Notes: generated by a model not told the origin, from the letters alone. Numbered from the stretch's first letter, positions 18,372-27,273 are shown. The stretch: 64,000 nt of DNA from Exiguobacterium profundum (GCF_001909285.1 NZ_MRSV01000001.1:1445331-1509330), one strand, 5' to 3'. Numbers and translations: made by a program.

Positions 18372-18887
18372 ATTAGCAAAGAGCTCTTTATCAACGAAAA
18401 CATTCGTGCCCGTGAAGTACGTCTCATTGGCGCAGACGGTGCACAACTCGGTGTGACATCACGTAACGATGCGTTACGTTTAGCTGAAGAAGCGGAACTA
18501 GACCTCGTCTTAGTCGCGGATAAAGCAAATCCACCGGTCGCTAAAATTATGGATTATGGGAAGTACCGTTTCGAACTCCAGAAAAAGGAGAAAGAAGCGC
18601 AAAAAAAAAAAAAAGTCATCCAAATGAAAGAAGTACGTCTCAGTCCAACAATCGAGGACAACGATTTCCAAACAAAATTGCGTAATGCACGCAAGTTCCT
18701 TGAAAAAGGAAACAAAGTGAAGGCTTCGATTCGTTTCCGCGGACGTGCCATCACACACTCGGAAATCGGGAAACGTGTTTTGGACAAAATGGCAGCGGAA
18801 TGTGCCGATTTGGCAACAGTTGAACAAAAGCCGAAGATGGAAGGACGCAGCATGTTCTTAGTGCTGGCTCCGAACAAAGAAGATTAA
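18372..18887 (+). CDS. infC: translation initiation factor IF-3
   Basis: 171 residues. I place the start at the rare codon ATT 18372: GGAGGTG lies at 18359-18365, right for ATT, while the in-frame ATG at 18357 lies before that site and has none of its own. The N-terminus then reads (M)[19 protein letters not shown], matching Bacillus IF3. The N-domain is followed by a lysine-rich linker (with an A run of about 14 at 18601) and the C-domain with [13 protein letters not shown] non-AUG start in infC is the classical basis of IF3 autoregulation. It is the first gene of the L20 operon. Confidence 0.93.
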   Translation: MSKELFINENIRAREVRLIGADGAQLGVTSRNDALRLAEEAELDLVLVADKANPPVAKIMDYGKYRFELQKKEKEAQKKKKVIQMKEVRLSPTIEDNDFQTKLRNARKFLEKGNKVKASIRFRGRAITHSEIGKRVLDKMAAECADLATVEQKPKMEGRSMFLVLAPNKED

Positions 18888-18917
18888 TTATCGATTCTCA
18901 GTGGGGAGGAAATACTC

Positions 18918-19112
18918 ATGCCGAAAATGAAATCGCACCGCGGTGCTTCAAAACGTTTCAAACGTACAGCATCAGGTAAACTCAAGCGTTCACACGCTTA
19001 CACAAGTCACTTGTTCGCAAACAAATCGACTAAAGCGAAACGTAAGCTCCGTAAAGGCGCTATCGTATCAGCTGGAGACTTCAAACGCATTCGCAACATG
19101 ATCGCGAAGTAA
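18918..19112 (+). CDS. rpmI: 50S ribosomal protein L35
   Basis: 64 residues, strongly basic, [20 protein letters not shown] with the family's KMKTHxGAAKRFK pattern. It is a late-assembly protein of the large subunit. GGGGAGGAA precedes the ATG. It sits 30 bases after infC and 28 before rplT, the conserved three-gene operon. Confidence 0.97.
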   Translation: MPKMKSHRGASKRFKRTASGKLKRSHAYTSHLFANKSTKAKRKLRKGAIVSAGDFKRIRNMIAK

Positions 19113-19140
19113 TACAGAAACAATTTAGGAGGGAATCCAT

Positions 19141-19500
19141 ATGCCACGCGTAAAAGGCGGTTATACGACTCGTCAACGTCGTAAAAAGCAAATTAAACTT
19201 GCCAAAGGATACTTTGGTTCGAAACACATTCTATTTAAAGTAGCAAAACAACAGGTCATGAAGTCACTCATGTACGCTTACCGTGACCGTCGTCAGAAGA
19301 AACGTGATTTCCGTCGTCTTTGGATCACACGTATCAATGCGGCAGCACGTACAAACGGTCTCTCATACAGCCGTATGATGCACGGCCTTAAGCTTGCAGG
19401 AATCGACATCAACCGTAAGATGCTTGCTGAGCTTGCTGTGACAGATGCACAGGCATTCGCGTCACTCGCTGAAACAGCTAAATCAAAATTGAACGCGTAA
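19141..19500 (+). CDS. rplT: 50S ribosomal protein L20
   Basis: 119 residues. The basic N-terminal tail [20 protein letters not shown] and the globular part with [20 protein letters not shown] and [12 protein letters not shown] are diagnostic. It is needed early in 50S assembly and is the expected repressor of this operon through the leader at 18163-18371. AGGAGGG precedes the start. A terminator follows at once. Confidence 0.97.
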   Translation: MPRVKGGYTTRQRRKKQIKLAKGYFGSKHILFKVAKQQVMKSLMYAYRDRRQKKRDFRRLWITRINAAARTNGLSYSRMMHGLKLAGIDINRKMLAELAVTDAQAFASLAETAKSKLNA

Positions 19501-19513
19501 TCGTTCAATCGAC

Positions 19514-19548
19514 AGCGCCGAGACACTCTCTCGGCGCTTTCTTTTTTC
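19514..19548 (+). terminator. rho-independent terminator after rplT
   Basis: AGCGCCGAGA (19514-19523) pairs with TCTCGGCGCT (19529-19538), then a T-rich tract. Confidence 0.92.
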
Positions 19549-19586
19549 TTTAGAATTTCTTAGAATTAAGAGAAGGAGGAAAGCGT

Positions 19587-19841
19587 ATGAATCAATCGGT
19601 TGTTGCGATCGTCGCCTTAGCGCTCATTATCTTGAACGTTTACACCTATATCCAAGCGAAACAGTATGCGCAAGGAAAAGGTGACTTTAATGTCCTATAC
19701 GCCTATGCAGGAGGAGCCATCGGTGCCTTGTTCGGTCTTCATTTGACTCGGAAGAAGGCTGTTCATGCCCCAAAACTGCTTCAATTACAAGTATTGATTT
19801 TAGCAGTGGGCTGGTCTTTAATGATTTTAGTACTGCTATAA
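19587..19841 (+). CDS. ysdA: DUF1294 membrane protein, YsdA-like
   Basis: 84 residues with an N-terminal membrane helix (VVAIVALALIILNVYTYIQA), the glycine-rich segment GGAIGALFGLHLTRKKAVHAPK that marks DUF1294, and a C-terminal helix VLILAVGWSLMILVLL. Function unknown. The place right after rplT is where Bacillus has ysdA. GAAGGAGGAAA precedes the start. The dUTPase-like gene follows in 24 bases. Confidence 0.8.
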   Translation: MNQSVVAIVALALIILNVYTYIQAKQYAQGKGDFNVLYAYAGGAIGALFGLHLTRKKAVHAPKLLQLQVLILAVGWSLMILVLL

Positions 19842-19865
19842 GTGGAGATAGAGGAGGAACATCCG

Positions 19866-20348
19866 GTGAACTGGACAACATTGTTTGATCGGCAGCGCGA
19901 ATTAGACGAGCGGATCAAAGCACAACATGGATTATCCGGCAATCAATTCGATGAACGGTTACTGGCGCTGCTTGTCGAGCTCGGTGAACTGGCTAACGAA
20001 ACACGTAGCTTTAAGTTTTGGTCGAAGAAAGGACCGTCGCCTCAAGATGTGATCTTAGAAGAATATGTAGACGGCATTCATTTCTTACTGTCACTTGGTC
20101 TTGCGCTTGGGTATGAACGAGATGCGTTTCCTGCGGGAAGTTCATATCTTGATGCGACTGATGCTTTTTTAGTTTTTTATCGAAAAGTGACGAATTTTGG
20201 TCTTTCAAAAACGGAAGCCATGTACGAGACGCTGATGGCAGCTTATCTCGAACTTGGTTATACGCTCGGTTTTAATGAGCAACTCATTTTGCTGGCATAC
20301 ATGAATAAAAATGAAGTAAACCATGAGCGACAAAATCAAGGATATTAA
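19866..20348 (+). CDS. dUTPase_2 / MazG-like all-alpha nucleotide pyrophosphohydrolase
   Basis: About 160 residues from GTG 19866, which lies 8 bases after GAGGAGG. The first helix carries the metal-binding ELGELANE (an ExxE pattern), then KFWSKKGPSP, then LEEYVDGIHFLLSLGL giving the second ExxD pair; this is the fold of dimeric dUTP diphosphatases. The expected reaction is dUTP to dUMP plus PPi, keeping uracil out of DNA. It lies between ysdA and the M42 peptidase, probably in one transcript. Confidence 0.8.
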   Translation: MNWTTLFDRQRELDERIKAQHGLSGNQFDERLLALLVELGELANETRSFKFWSKKGPSPQDVILEEYVDGIHFLLSLGLALGYERDAFPAGSSYLDATDAFLVFYRKVTNFGLSKTEAMYETLMAAYLELGYTLGFNEQLILLAYMNKNEVNHERQNQGY

Positions 20349-20367
20349 TGAAAAGGAGCGGATTGGT

Positions 20368-21447
20368 ATGAATGAATCGTTACATATGTTAAAACGTTTG
20401 ACGGATGCAACAGGCGTCCCGGGCAATGAGGGAGAAGTCCGTCAATTGATGCGTGAATACCTCGAGCCGCATGTCGAGTCGTTTGAACAGGATGGACTCG
20501 GAAGTTTATTTGGTCAAGTGACTGGAGATGCTGAAGGTCCGCGTGTCATGATTGCGGGTCACATGGATGAAGTCGGCTTCATGGTGACACGTGTGGAAGA
20601 AGGCGGTTTCCTTCGTTTCCAAGCGCTCGGTGGCTGGTGGAACCAAGTGCTGTTGGCACAGCGAATGGATGTTGTCACACGGTCTGGTGAAAAGATTCCC
20701 GGTGTCATTGGTGCGAAACCACCTCACGTCCTACCGCTCGAGGCACGAAAAAAACCCGTTGAAATCAAAGATATGTTCTTAGATATCGGTGCCACGTCGA
20801 AAGACGAAGTGGCTGATTGGGGAATTCGTCCAGGCGATACGGTCGTGCCCCATTGTGAATTCACTGTCATAAAAAATGAGAACTTCTTGATGGCGAAGGC
20901 ATGGGACAACCGAATCGGATGTGCGATTGCCATCGAAGCAGCAAAACGTCTGAAGGAAGAATCGTTCCCAGGCGTCGTGTATACAGGAGCGACAGTACAG
21001 GAAGAGGTCGGGTTACGTGGAGCGGTGACCGCTGCCAACTTGATTCGCCCGGATGTCGCGATTGCTGTTGATACAGGCATTCCAAGTGATACGCCGGGGA
21101 TGACCCAAGCAGAAGGGTTGTCAAAACTCGGGGACGGGGTTCAAGTCATCTTCTTTGATGCGACTACCGTCACGAACCCACGCCTTGTCGACCTCATCGT
21201 TGACGTGGCCAAAGAGCAAGACATCAAATATCAATTGGACTTAACGCCAGGCGGTGGCACAGATGCTGGGCGATTCCATCTTTCTGGGATTGGGATGCCG
21301 GCCATCGCATTGACAGTGCCGGTCCGCTATTTACACACGAACGTGTCCATCATCCATAAGGATGATTACGAGGCAGCGGTACAACTCGTTGTCGCATTGA
21401 CGAAACGTTTAGACCACGAAACGGTCCAATGGTTGAAAGAGGGATAA
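20368..21447 (+). CDS. ysdC: M42 family glutamyl-type aminopeptidase, YsdC-like
   Basis: About 359 residues from ATG 20368, preceded by AAAGGAG; an upstream in-frame ATG overlaps the dUTPase gene and lacks a ribosome site. The two-metal site is visible: GHMDEVGF (His and Asp), WDNRIGC, EEVGLRGA (catalytic Glu pair), AVDTG, and the late GGGTDAGRFHLSG and YLHTNVSIIHKDD. The family forms large tetrahedral cytosolic aminopeptidases that trim peptides. The position before ysgA-pheST is that of Bacillus ysdC. Confidence 0.9.
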   Translation: MNESLHMLKRLTDATGVPGNEGEVRQLMREYLEPHVESFEQDGLGSLFGQVTGDAEGPRVMIAGHMDEVGFMVTRVEEGGFLRFQALGGWWNQVLLAQRMDVVTRSGEKIPGVIGAKPPHVLPLEARKKPVEIKDMFLDIGATSKDEVADWGIRPGDTVVPHCEFTVIKNENFLMAKAWDNRIGCAIAIEAAKRLKEESFPGVVYTGATVQEEVGLRGAVTAANLIRPDVAIAVDTGIPSDTPGMTQAEGLSKLGDGVQVIFFDATTVTNPRLVDLIVDVAKEQDIKYQLDLTPGGGTDAGRFHLSGIGMPAIALTVPVRYLHTNVSIIHKDDYEAAVQLVVALTKRLDHETVQWLKEG

Positions 21448-21448
21448 T

Positions 21449-22195
21449 ATGACGAAGATTACGTCTACGAAGAGCGAGACGATTAAACGATTAAAACGAT
21501 TGATGACGAAAAAAGGTCGTCAAGAAACGGGTCAATTCCTAGTAGAAGGAGAGCATTTGGTGGACGAGGCCATTCGTGCCGGTCGACTCGTCCAACTCAT
21601 CATGGCTGAGTCGTATTCACCAAAAGGAACGTGGCGACTTGAAGATATGCCAGTCCTCGAGTTATCCGACCACGTTGCGGACCTTCTTTCCGAAACGGAA
21701 AAGACCCAAGGCGTGTTTGCCGTTGTCAAGATGACACCGGTGGAACGAAAAATGAAGAAAGTACTCGTACTAGACCGAGTACAGGACCCGGGTAATCTCG
21801 GTACGATGATTCGGACAGCAGATGCTGCCGGATTCGATACGGTGTTACTCGGGAAAGGTACGGTCGATCCGTTCAACGCCAAAGTCGTACGTGCCACACA
21901 AGGTTCACTGTTTCACGTGAACGTGACCTCGGTCGACTTGCTTGAAAAGTTACCTGAGCTGAAAGAGGATGGATTCCACGTCTACGGCACAGCTCTCTCA
22001 AAGGCAACATCGTATGAGCAAGTTGCATTCGAAGACAAAGTGGCCCTCGTCATCGGGAATGAGGCACAAGGGGTTCATGCTGATGTATTGGCACTCTGTG
22101 ACACACGTGTGCATATTCCGGTGCTCGGCGACGCGGAATCGCTCAACGCGGCGGTCGCTGCGGGTATTTTAATGTATCGCATCGCTTTACAATAA
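21449..22195 (+). CDS. ysgA: SpoU/TrmH family RNA 2'-O-methyltransferase, YsgA-like
   Basis: 248 residues. The N-terminal substrate-binding domain is followed by the SPOUT knot: LVLDRVQDPGNLGTMIRTAD (motif 1), LVIGNEAQGV (motif 2) and IPVLGDAESLNAAVAAGILM (motif 3). All three motifs of SAM-dependent 2'-O-ribose methylation of rRNA or tRNA are intact. It starts 2 bases after ysdC and sits directly before the pheS leader, the same neighbourhood as Bacillus ysgA. The target nucleotide is not evident. Confidence 0.9.
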   Translation: MTKITSTKSETIKRLKRLMTKKGRQETGQFLVEGEHLVDEAIRAGRLVQLIMAESYSPKGTWRLEDMPVLELSDHVADLLSETEKTQGVFAVVKMTPVERKMKKVLVLDRVQDPGNLGTMIRTADAAGFDTVLLGKGTVDPFNAKVVRATQGSLFHVNVTSVDLLEKLPELKEDGFHVYGTALSKATSYEQVAFEDKVALVIGNEAQGVHADVLALCDTRVHIPVLGDAESLNAAVAAGILMYRIALQ

Positions 22196-22197
22196 TC

Positions 22198-22226
22198 TTG
22201 TCAGCACGTGAAAAACGTGATAGGTT
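22198..22226 (+). promoter_or_regulatory. sigma-A promoter of pheST
   Basis: TTGTCA (22198-22203), a 17-base spacer containing CACGT/ACGTG, and TAGGTT (22221-22226). Confidence 0.5.
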
Positions 22227-22232
22227 AAACAC

Positions 22233-22475
22233 ATCGATGAATAAGATATGACGTTGAAAGAACATAGTAAGCGAATGACCGATTCCGTTCAGGGAGCAAG
22301 GGCCGTGACTGAGAGCCTTTGCCGGATTCGTCGCTGAATTCACTCTGGAGTCGTGTTGGAGACAACACCGGTTTGGCATCACGATAACGATGCTCTCAAG
22401 TGGGCCATGAATTGGCCAAGTAGGGTGGTACCGCGATGATTCGTCCCTTCAGTCAACGACTGAAGGGACTTTTTT
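22233..22475 (+). promoter_or_regulatory. T-box leader of pheS-pheT
   Basis: The T-box core CCAAGTAGGGTGGTACCGCG is at about 22416-22435, immediately before the terminator at 22443. In the stem I region a TTC at 22339-22341, followed by A, is a plausible Phe specifier. The leader fills the ysgA-pheS gap and should respond to uncharged tRNA-Phe. Confidence 0.92.
22443..22475 (+). terminator. T-box regulated terminator of pheS
   Basis: GTCCCTTCAGT (22443-22453) pairs perfectly with ACTGAAGGGAC (22459-22469), followed by a T run. Confidence 0.92.
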
Positions 22476-22497
22476 ATGTTGAGGAGGAAGCGAACAC

Positions 22498-23520
22498 ATG
22501 AAAGAACAATTAGAACAGTTACAAGTGGAAGCGTTAGAAGAAATCAAACAGGCATCCACACAAAAATCATTGAATGACGTCCGCATCAAATATAAAGGGA
22601 AAAAAGGACCGATGACTGAAGTGCTCCGTGGCATGGGTAAATTATCTGCCGAGGAACGTCCGGTCATCGGTGAGTTGGCCAATACCGTTCGTACCGCGAT
22701 TCAAAGCACACTCGATGCTCGAATCGAAGAAGTGAAGGCGATTGAATTAGAGGAAAAGTTAAAAGCGGAAACGCTTGATGTGACACTCCCGGGACGGACA
22801 TCGACTCCTGGCCATAGCCATCTCTTGCAACAAATCATCGACGAGATGGAGGATTTGTTCGTTGGACTCGGATATACGATTGCTGAAGGTCCTGAAGTCG
22901 AGACCGATCTCTATAACTTCGAAATGCTGAACTTGCCGAAAGATCATCCGGCACGAGACATGCAAGACTCGTTCTATATCACGGAAGAGACGTTGCTTCG
23001 TACTCATACATCTCCTGTACAGGCTCGCACGATGTTGGAGGCGAATGGGAAGCCGATTCGCATCATCTGTCCAGGTAAAGTGTATCGTCGTGATGAAGAC
23101 GATGCGACGCATTCGCATCAATTCATGCAAATCGAAGGATTGGTTGTCGATGAATCCATCTCGATGGCTGACTTAAAAGGGACACTCGAAGTGTTCGTGA
23201 AGCAGTTATTTGGTGAAACGCGCGAAATTCGTCTTCGTCCAAGCTTCTTCCCGTTCACGGAACCATCGGTCGAAGTCGACATCTCTTGCTTCAAGTGTGG
23301 CGGGAAAGGGTGTAACGTCTGTAAAGGAACCGGTTGGATCGAGATTCTCGGAGGCGGAATGGTCCATCCTCATGTATTGGAGATGGCTGGCTATGACTCA
23401 TCAAAAGTGTCAGGATTCGCATTCGGAATCGGAGTGGAGCGTATGGCGATGCTCAAACACGGCGTCGATGACATCCGTCATTTCTACACAAATGACTTAC
23501 GTTTCATCGAGCAATTCTAA
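22498..23520 (+). CDS. pheS: phenylalanyl-tRNA synthetase alpha subunit
   Basis: 340 residues. An N-terminal coiled coil (1-90) contacts tRNA; the class II core follows with [20 protein letters not shown] (motif 1), [14 protein letters not shown] (motif 2) and [14 protein letters not shown] (motif 3). The cysteine cluster [18 protein letters not shown] is usual in bacterial PheS. It forms the alpha2-beta2 enzyme with PheT. The start follows GAGGAGGAAG; pheT begins 12 bases after the stop. Confidence 0.97.
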   Translation: MKEQLEQLQVEALEEIKQASTQKSLNDVRIKYKGKKGPMTEVLRGMGKLSAEERPVIGELANTVRTAIQSTLDARIEEVKAIELEEKLKAETLDVTLPGRTSTPGHSHLLQQIIDEMEDLFVGLGYTIAEGPEVETDLYNFEMLNLPKDHPARDMQDSFYITEETLLRTHTSPVQARTMLEANGKPIRIICPGKVYRRDEDDATHSHQFMQIEGLVVDESISMADLKGTLEVFVKQLFGETREIRLRPSFFPFTEPSVEVDISCFKCGGKGCNVCKGTGWIEILGGGMVHPHVLEMAGYDSSKVSGFAFGIGVERMAMLKHGVDDIRHFYTNDLRFIEQF

Positions 23521-23532
23521 GGAGGAAGACAG

Positions 23533-25908
23533 ATGTTACTTTCAAAAAAATGGTTGAATCAATATATTGATGTATCCGATTTAAGCGGCGAAGCGCTCGG
23601 TGACTTGATTACGAAGAACGGAATCGAAGTCGAAAGTGTGACAAATCGTGGGGAAGGACTTTCTGGGATCGTCGTCGGACGGGTCCTTTCATGTGAGAAA
23701 CATCCAGAAGCGGATAAGTTAAACGTGACGAAAGTGGATATCGGAGAGTGTGACCCTGTTCAAATCGTCTGTGGCGCACCGAACGTGCGCGAAGGGCAAC
23801 ATGTAATCGTGGCCAAAGTTGGCGCACGCCTACCAGGACATAAAATAAAAAAAGCAAAACTACGTGGTGTCGAATCACAAGGGATGATTTGTTCACTCGA
23901 AGAGCTCGGCTTTGAGAAGAAACAAATTCGGGAAGACGAGCAGGATGGGATTCATACATTCCGTGAATCGGTACAAGTCGGTGCAGATGTGCTCGATTTG
24001 CTCGACTTGGACGATGAGGTCATCGAACTCGGTTTGACACCGAACCGTTCAGATTGCTTGAGCCTTTATGGAATCATTCATGAGGTTGCGGCCATCTTAG
24101 AGCGTCCATACACGTTGCCGACAGCAGATGTCACGTCATCATCACCATCGGAGGTATCTATCGAACTTGCGACACCGAACTGTTCATATTACGCAGCTCG
24201 TGAAGTAAAAGGGGTAACGATTGCAGAGTCGCCACAATGGCTAAAGAATATCTTGATCGCAGAAGGTGTCCGTCCAATCAACAACATTGTCGACGTGACG
24301 AACTATGTGATGCTTGAAATCGGACAACCGCTTCACGCATTCGATGCGAAGAAACTTGGCAACTCGATTGTGGTCCGTCAAGCCGAAAATGGAGAAGAAA
24401 TGGTCACACTCGACGACGTGACGCGCACGCTCGATTCATCGATGATGGTCATCACAGATGGGCAAGCTCCAGTCGCCATCGCAGGCGTCATGGGTGGTGC
24501 CAATACAGAGGTAGATCTTTCAACGACAGATATCATTTTAGAGTCAGCGTACTTTGATCCGGCATCTGTACGCAAGACAAGCCGTACGCTCGGTCTACGT
24601 TCAGATTCAAGCGCTCGTTTCGAAAAAGGCGTTGACCCAGAACGTGTCATGCTCGCGCTTGACCGTGCTGCGCAACTGATTGTCGAACTCGGTGGAGGAG
24701 CCATTCATGATGCGGTGCGTTCAGGTGAAGCCGAATCACGTGCCCGAGAAATCCAAGTGTCGATTGACTATATCAACAAGCGCTTAGGGATGACACTCGA
24801 TCGTCAGACAATCGTTCACATCCTGGAGCGTCTCGGTCTCGCGACAGAAGGGGATGATGTGCTGACAGTACACATTCCATCGCGCCGTCCGGACTTAGAG
24901 CTTCCGGCTGATATCACAGAAGAAGTGGCACGTCTATACGGATATGATAGTCTCCCGTCGACGTTACCTGCCTCTCAATCGAAAGGCTATTTGCCAGCAA
25001 TCAACGTACTGCGCAGGCAGACACGTCGCTTGTTACAAGGAGTAGGTTTATCACAAGCCATTACCTACTCGTTAACGAGTGAGGCACATGCGACACGTTT
25101 CGGTGGAGAAACCAATCAGCTCGTTCGATTGGCGATGCCGATGAGTGAAGAACGCTCTGTCCTTCGTACGTCGCTCGTCCCTGGGTTGTTAGAGGCGGCT
25201 CGTTACAACACGGCGCGTCAACAATCGAACGTCGCACTTTACGAAACAGGACGCGTCTATACGGAGCACGGAGAAACGTTACCACGTGAGAAAGAACGGG
25301 TAGCTGGCGTCGTCACAGGTCTATGGATGGATCATCGTTCGCAAGGAACACGGATCCCGGTCGACTATTTCGTCGCAAAAGGGATTGTCGACACGTTAGT
25401 CCAAACGCTTCGCCTAGATGTCACGTATGAGGCTGTATCGATGCCCGATATGCACCCAGGCCGCACGGCGAACATCTTGATGGACGGAAAGGTCATCGGA
25501 TATGTCGGACAAGTGCATCCAGGAACATCGAAAGACGTCTACGGTATGAAGGAAGTGTATGTATTCGAACTCGACCTCTTGGCACTTCGTGGAGACGAGA
25601 CACTTCTTTATCAAGACGTACCACGTTATCCATCGATTTCACGAGATTTGGCACTCGTCTTATCACGTGAGATTCCGGCTGGGACAGTGGAACAAACGAT
25701 CCGCCAAGCGGCTGGTCCACTCTTGATTGACCTCGTCTTGTTTGACGTCTATACAGGGGAGAATGTTGGAGCGGATGAAAAATCGATTGCCTTCTCACTC
25801 AAGTTCCAAGACCCGTCACGAACGTTACAAGATGAAGAAGTAACGGCAGCATATGAAACGATCGTCGAGGCGGTCCGTGCGACACACGGCGCTGAACTTC
25901 GAGCGTAA
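23533..25908 (+). CDS. pheT: phenylalanyl-tRNA synthetase beta subunit
   Basis: 791 residues. The N-terminal EMAP-like tRNA-binding domain (about 40-150, CSLEELG) is followed by the B3/B4 editing domain, the B5 helix-turn-helix domain near 410-475, the catalytically inactive class II-like module (RRQTRRLLQGVGLSQAITYS) and the C-terminal anticodon-binding FDX-ACB domain (YPSISRDLALVLSREIPAGT). AAGGAGGAAG precedes the ATG. It is the second and last gene of the T-box operon. Confidence 0.97.
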   Translation: MLLSKKWLNQYIDVSDLSGEALGDLITKNGIEVESVTNRGEGLSGIVVGRVLSCEKHPEADKLNVTKVDIGECDPVQIVCGAPNVREGQHVIVAKVGARLPGHKIKKAKLRGVESQGMICSLEELGFEKKQIREDEQDGIHTFRESVQVGADVLDLLDLDDEVIELGLTPNRSDCLSLYGIIHEVAAILERPYTLPTADVTSSSPSEVSIELATPNCSYYAAREVKGVTIAESPQWLKNILIAEGVRPINNIVDVTNYVMLEIGQPLHAFDAKKLGNSIVVRQAENGEEMVTLDDVTRTLDSSMMVITDGQAPVAIAGVMGGANTEVDLSTTDIILESAYFDPASVRKTSRTLGLRSDSSARFEKGVDPERVMLALDRAAQLIVELGGGAIHDAVRSGEAESRAREIQVSIDYINKRLGMTLDRQTIVHILERLGLATEGDDVLTVHIPSRRPDLELPADITEEVARLYGYDSLPSTLPASQSKGYLPAINVLRRQTRRLLQGVGLSQAITYSLTSEAHATRFGGETNQLVRLAMPMSEERSVLRTSLVPGLLEAARYNTARQQSNVALYETGRVYTEHGETLPREKERVAGVVTGLWMDHRSQGTRIPVDYFVAKGIVDTLVQTLRLDVTYEAVSMPDMHPGRTANILMDGKVIGYVGQVHPGTSKDVYGMKEVYVFELDLLALRGDETLLYQDVPRYPSISRDLALVLSREIPAGTVEQTIRQAAGPLLIDLVLFDVYTGENVGADEKSIAFSLKFQDPSRTLQDEEVTAAYETIVEAVRATHGAELRA

Positions 25909-25915
25909 AAAATAT

Positions 25916-25948
25916 GGAGCGTTGTCCACCTGTGACAACGCTCCTTTT
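25916..25948. terminator. bidirectional terminator between pheT and the PfoR-like gene
   Basis: GGAGCGTTGTC (25916-25926) pairs with GACAACGCTCC (25934-25944). T follows on the plus strand and, read on the minus strand, after ATA. Confidence 0.88.
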
Positions 25949-25949
25949 A

Positions 25950-26963
25950 TTATTGAATCTCGAGTGCGAGATCGCCGAACTTGGTCCATCCGACAAGACT
26001 CGTCACACGATAAAGAGCCCATGTAATGAGTGCAGGGAGTACGACGCCGGTCATCGTGAAGATGAGAAAGGCATCCAACCCTTGGACCGCTAAAATCTGA
26101 AGCGGGGCAATCAAGGAGTTGAGCCCGAGACCCGCGATTTCATATGGGACTTGGAGTGAGAACATCAAAGTAGCAATCGGTGCGGAAATCATCGCGGCGA
26201 TAAACGGTGGGACGACGATTCGTGGGTTTTTGATGATATTCGGAAACTGCACTTTCGGTGTGACAAAGAATGAGGCGACCAATCCACCTGGGTCGGTTTG
26301 ACGATATGCCATTAAGGTAAATCCAACAAATTGAGCAGAGCAACCGATCAAGGCAGCGGCGCTGGCGACAGGGTCAAGTTGAAGCGCGATGGCGAGTGCG
26401 GCAGATGATGCAGGCGACATGAGCATGACACTGAAAACAAGTGCGATGACAAGAGATGTGGCAATCGGCGACGTTTCTACAGATGCGGTGATCCCTTGAC
26501 TGATTGAGTTGATAAGAGGAGTCGTGACCGCTGCTGCAGCAACCCCAACGATTCCGCCACCTAAAACGGCTGTGACCGGGACGACCATCATATCAAACTT
26601 TGTTTTGCCGAGGACACGTTTTCCGAGCCATACAGCGGCAGCCGCTGCAATCAGTGCGCTAATCGGTTGACCTGGAACGAGGACGAGTCCGCTTTCTGAC
26701 GCTTTTAAAGCTGCACCGCCAATGGTTGCAGCAATCATGGCACTAAATAGGATGAGCGTGTTGCTTCCGAGTTGAAACGCGACGCCAGCGCCTAAAGCAG
26801 GTGCCAACAATGATTTGGCGACTTGTCCAATCTGTACGAGCATCGCGATTCCGCTCAAATTACCAATCGTCTCAATCAATAAACCGACACCGAGCGTGAC
26901 GAGTACGGCATTTGCCATACCTGCTGAAATTTTTACCATTCGATCCATCATATACTGCTTCAC
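25950..26963 (-). CDS. PfoR-like PTS EIIC (PTS_EIIC_2) membrane protein
   Basis: About 337 residues and very hydrophobic, with roughly nine or ten membrane helices and many glycine/alanine turns (GAGVAFQLGSNTLI, AVLGGGIVGVAAAA, SPASSAALAIALQL, IVVPPFIAAMISAPIAT). This pattern is that of the EIIC_2/PfoR family of PTS-like permeases. No EIIA, EIIB or HPr-binding domain is attached. Start: GAGGAG lies at 26973-26978 on this strand; GTG 26963 is 9 bases away, while ATG 26972 and ATG 26969 are 0 and 3 bases away, so GTG is favoured but not proven. Expression must pass the terminator at 26996-27021. Substrate unknown. Confidence 0.78.
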   Translation of the reverse strand: MKQYMMDRMVKISAGMANAVLVTLGVGLLIETIGNLSGIAMLVQIGQVAKSLLAPALGAGVAFQLGSNTLILFSAMIAATIGGAALKASESGLVLVPGQPISALIAAAAAVWLGKRVLGKTKFDMMVVPVTAVLGGGIVGVAAAAVTTPLINSISQGITASVETSPIATSLVIALVFSVMLMSPASSAALAIALQLDPVASAAALIGCSAQFVGFTLMAYRQTDPGGLVASFFVTPKVQFPNIIKNPRIVVPPFIAAMISAPIATLMFSLQVPYEIAGLGLNSLIAPLQILAVQGLDAFLIFTMTGVVLPALITWALYRVTSLVGWTKFGDLALEIQ

Positions 26964-26978
26964 TTCCATCATCTCCTC

Positions 26979-27208
26979 TATATCTTTATGTCAACAAAAA
27001 AACCTATCCATCAAGGATAGGCGCGGTTTCAATCTGCAGGCGCCTGTCCGATTACCACGGGAACAAGGGCCTGAAAAGTCGTTTTTTGAAAACAAATCGA
27101 TTTCAGTCCCTCAGTCGAATAATAATCAGCAGGCTGTTCATATGTACGGGATTGGACATTTCGAGCATCTCCTCTTCGTTGGATTTGCTAAAGAATACCA
27201 TCTATTTT
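26979..27208 (-). promoter_or_regulatory. structured leader RNA with attenuator before the PfoR-like gene
   Basis: Read on the minus strand, about 210-230 nt. A long hairpin pairs 27110-27098 (GGGACTGAAATCG) with 27081-27067 (CGACTTTTCAGGCCC). A long-range stem pairs TGTCCAAT (27158-27151) with ATCGGACA (27052-27045) with one mismatch. AGGCGC (27045-27040) can pair with GCGCCT (27024-27019), whose last three bases belong to the terminator stem, so the two folds exclude each other. The terminator ends 17 bases before the Shine-Dalgarno. I do not recognise the class. It fills the 301-base gap between the two minus-strand genes. Confidence 0.6.
26996..27021 (-). terminator. intrinsic terminator in the PfoR-like leader
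   Basis: On the minus strand CCTATCC (27021-27015) pairs with GGATAGG (27009-27003) around a 5-nt loop, followed by seven T. No usable promoter fits between it and the gene. Confidence 0.85.
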
Positions 27209-27214
27209 TGTAAT

Positions 27215-27242
27215 AATCTATATTTTCTGAAAATAAATACAA
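27215..27242 (-). promoter_or_regulatory. putative sigma-A promoter of the PfoR-like leader
   Basis: On the minus strand TTGTAT (27242-27237), 16 bases, TAGATT (27220-27215). Its -35 overlaps the T run of the upstream gene's terminator. Confidence 0.4.
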
Positions 27243-27273
27243 AAAAATTCAGGAAGCCCAGTGGCGTCCTGAA
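27241..27273 (-). terminator. rho-independent terminator of the hydrolase gene
   Basis: On the minus strand TTCAGGA-C-GCC pairs with GGC-T-TCCTGAA around a 4-nt loop, followed by seven T, beginning right at the hydrolase stop codon. Confidence 0.9.

Noticed and set aside
26995..27210. 6S RNA, T-box or SAM riboswitch as identity of the PfoR leader
   Set aside because: No T-box core, no SAM-I core, and the 5' and 3' ends do not pair along their length as in 6S RNA; kept as unclassified.
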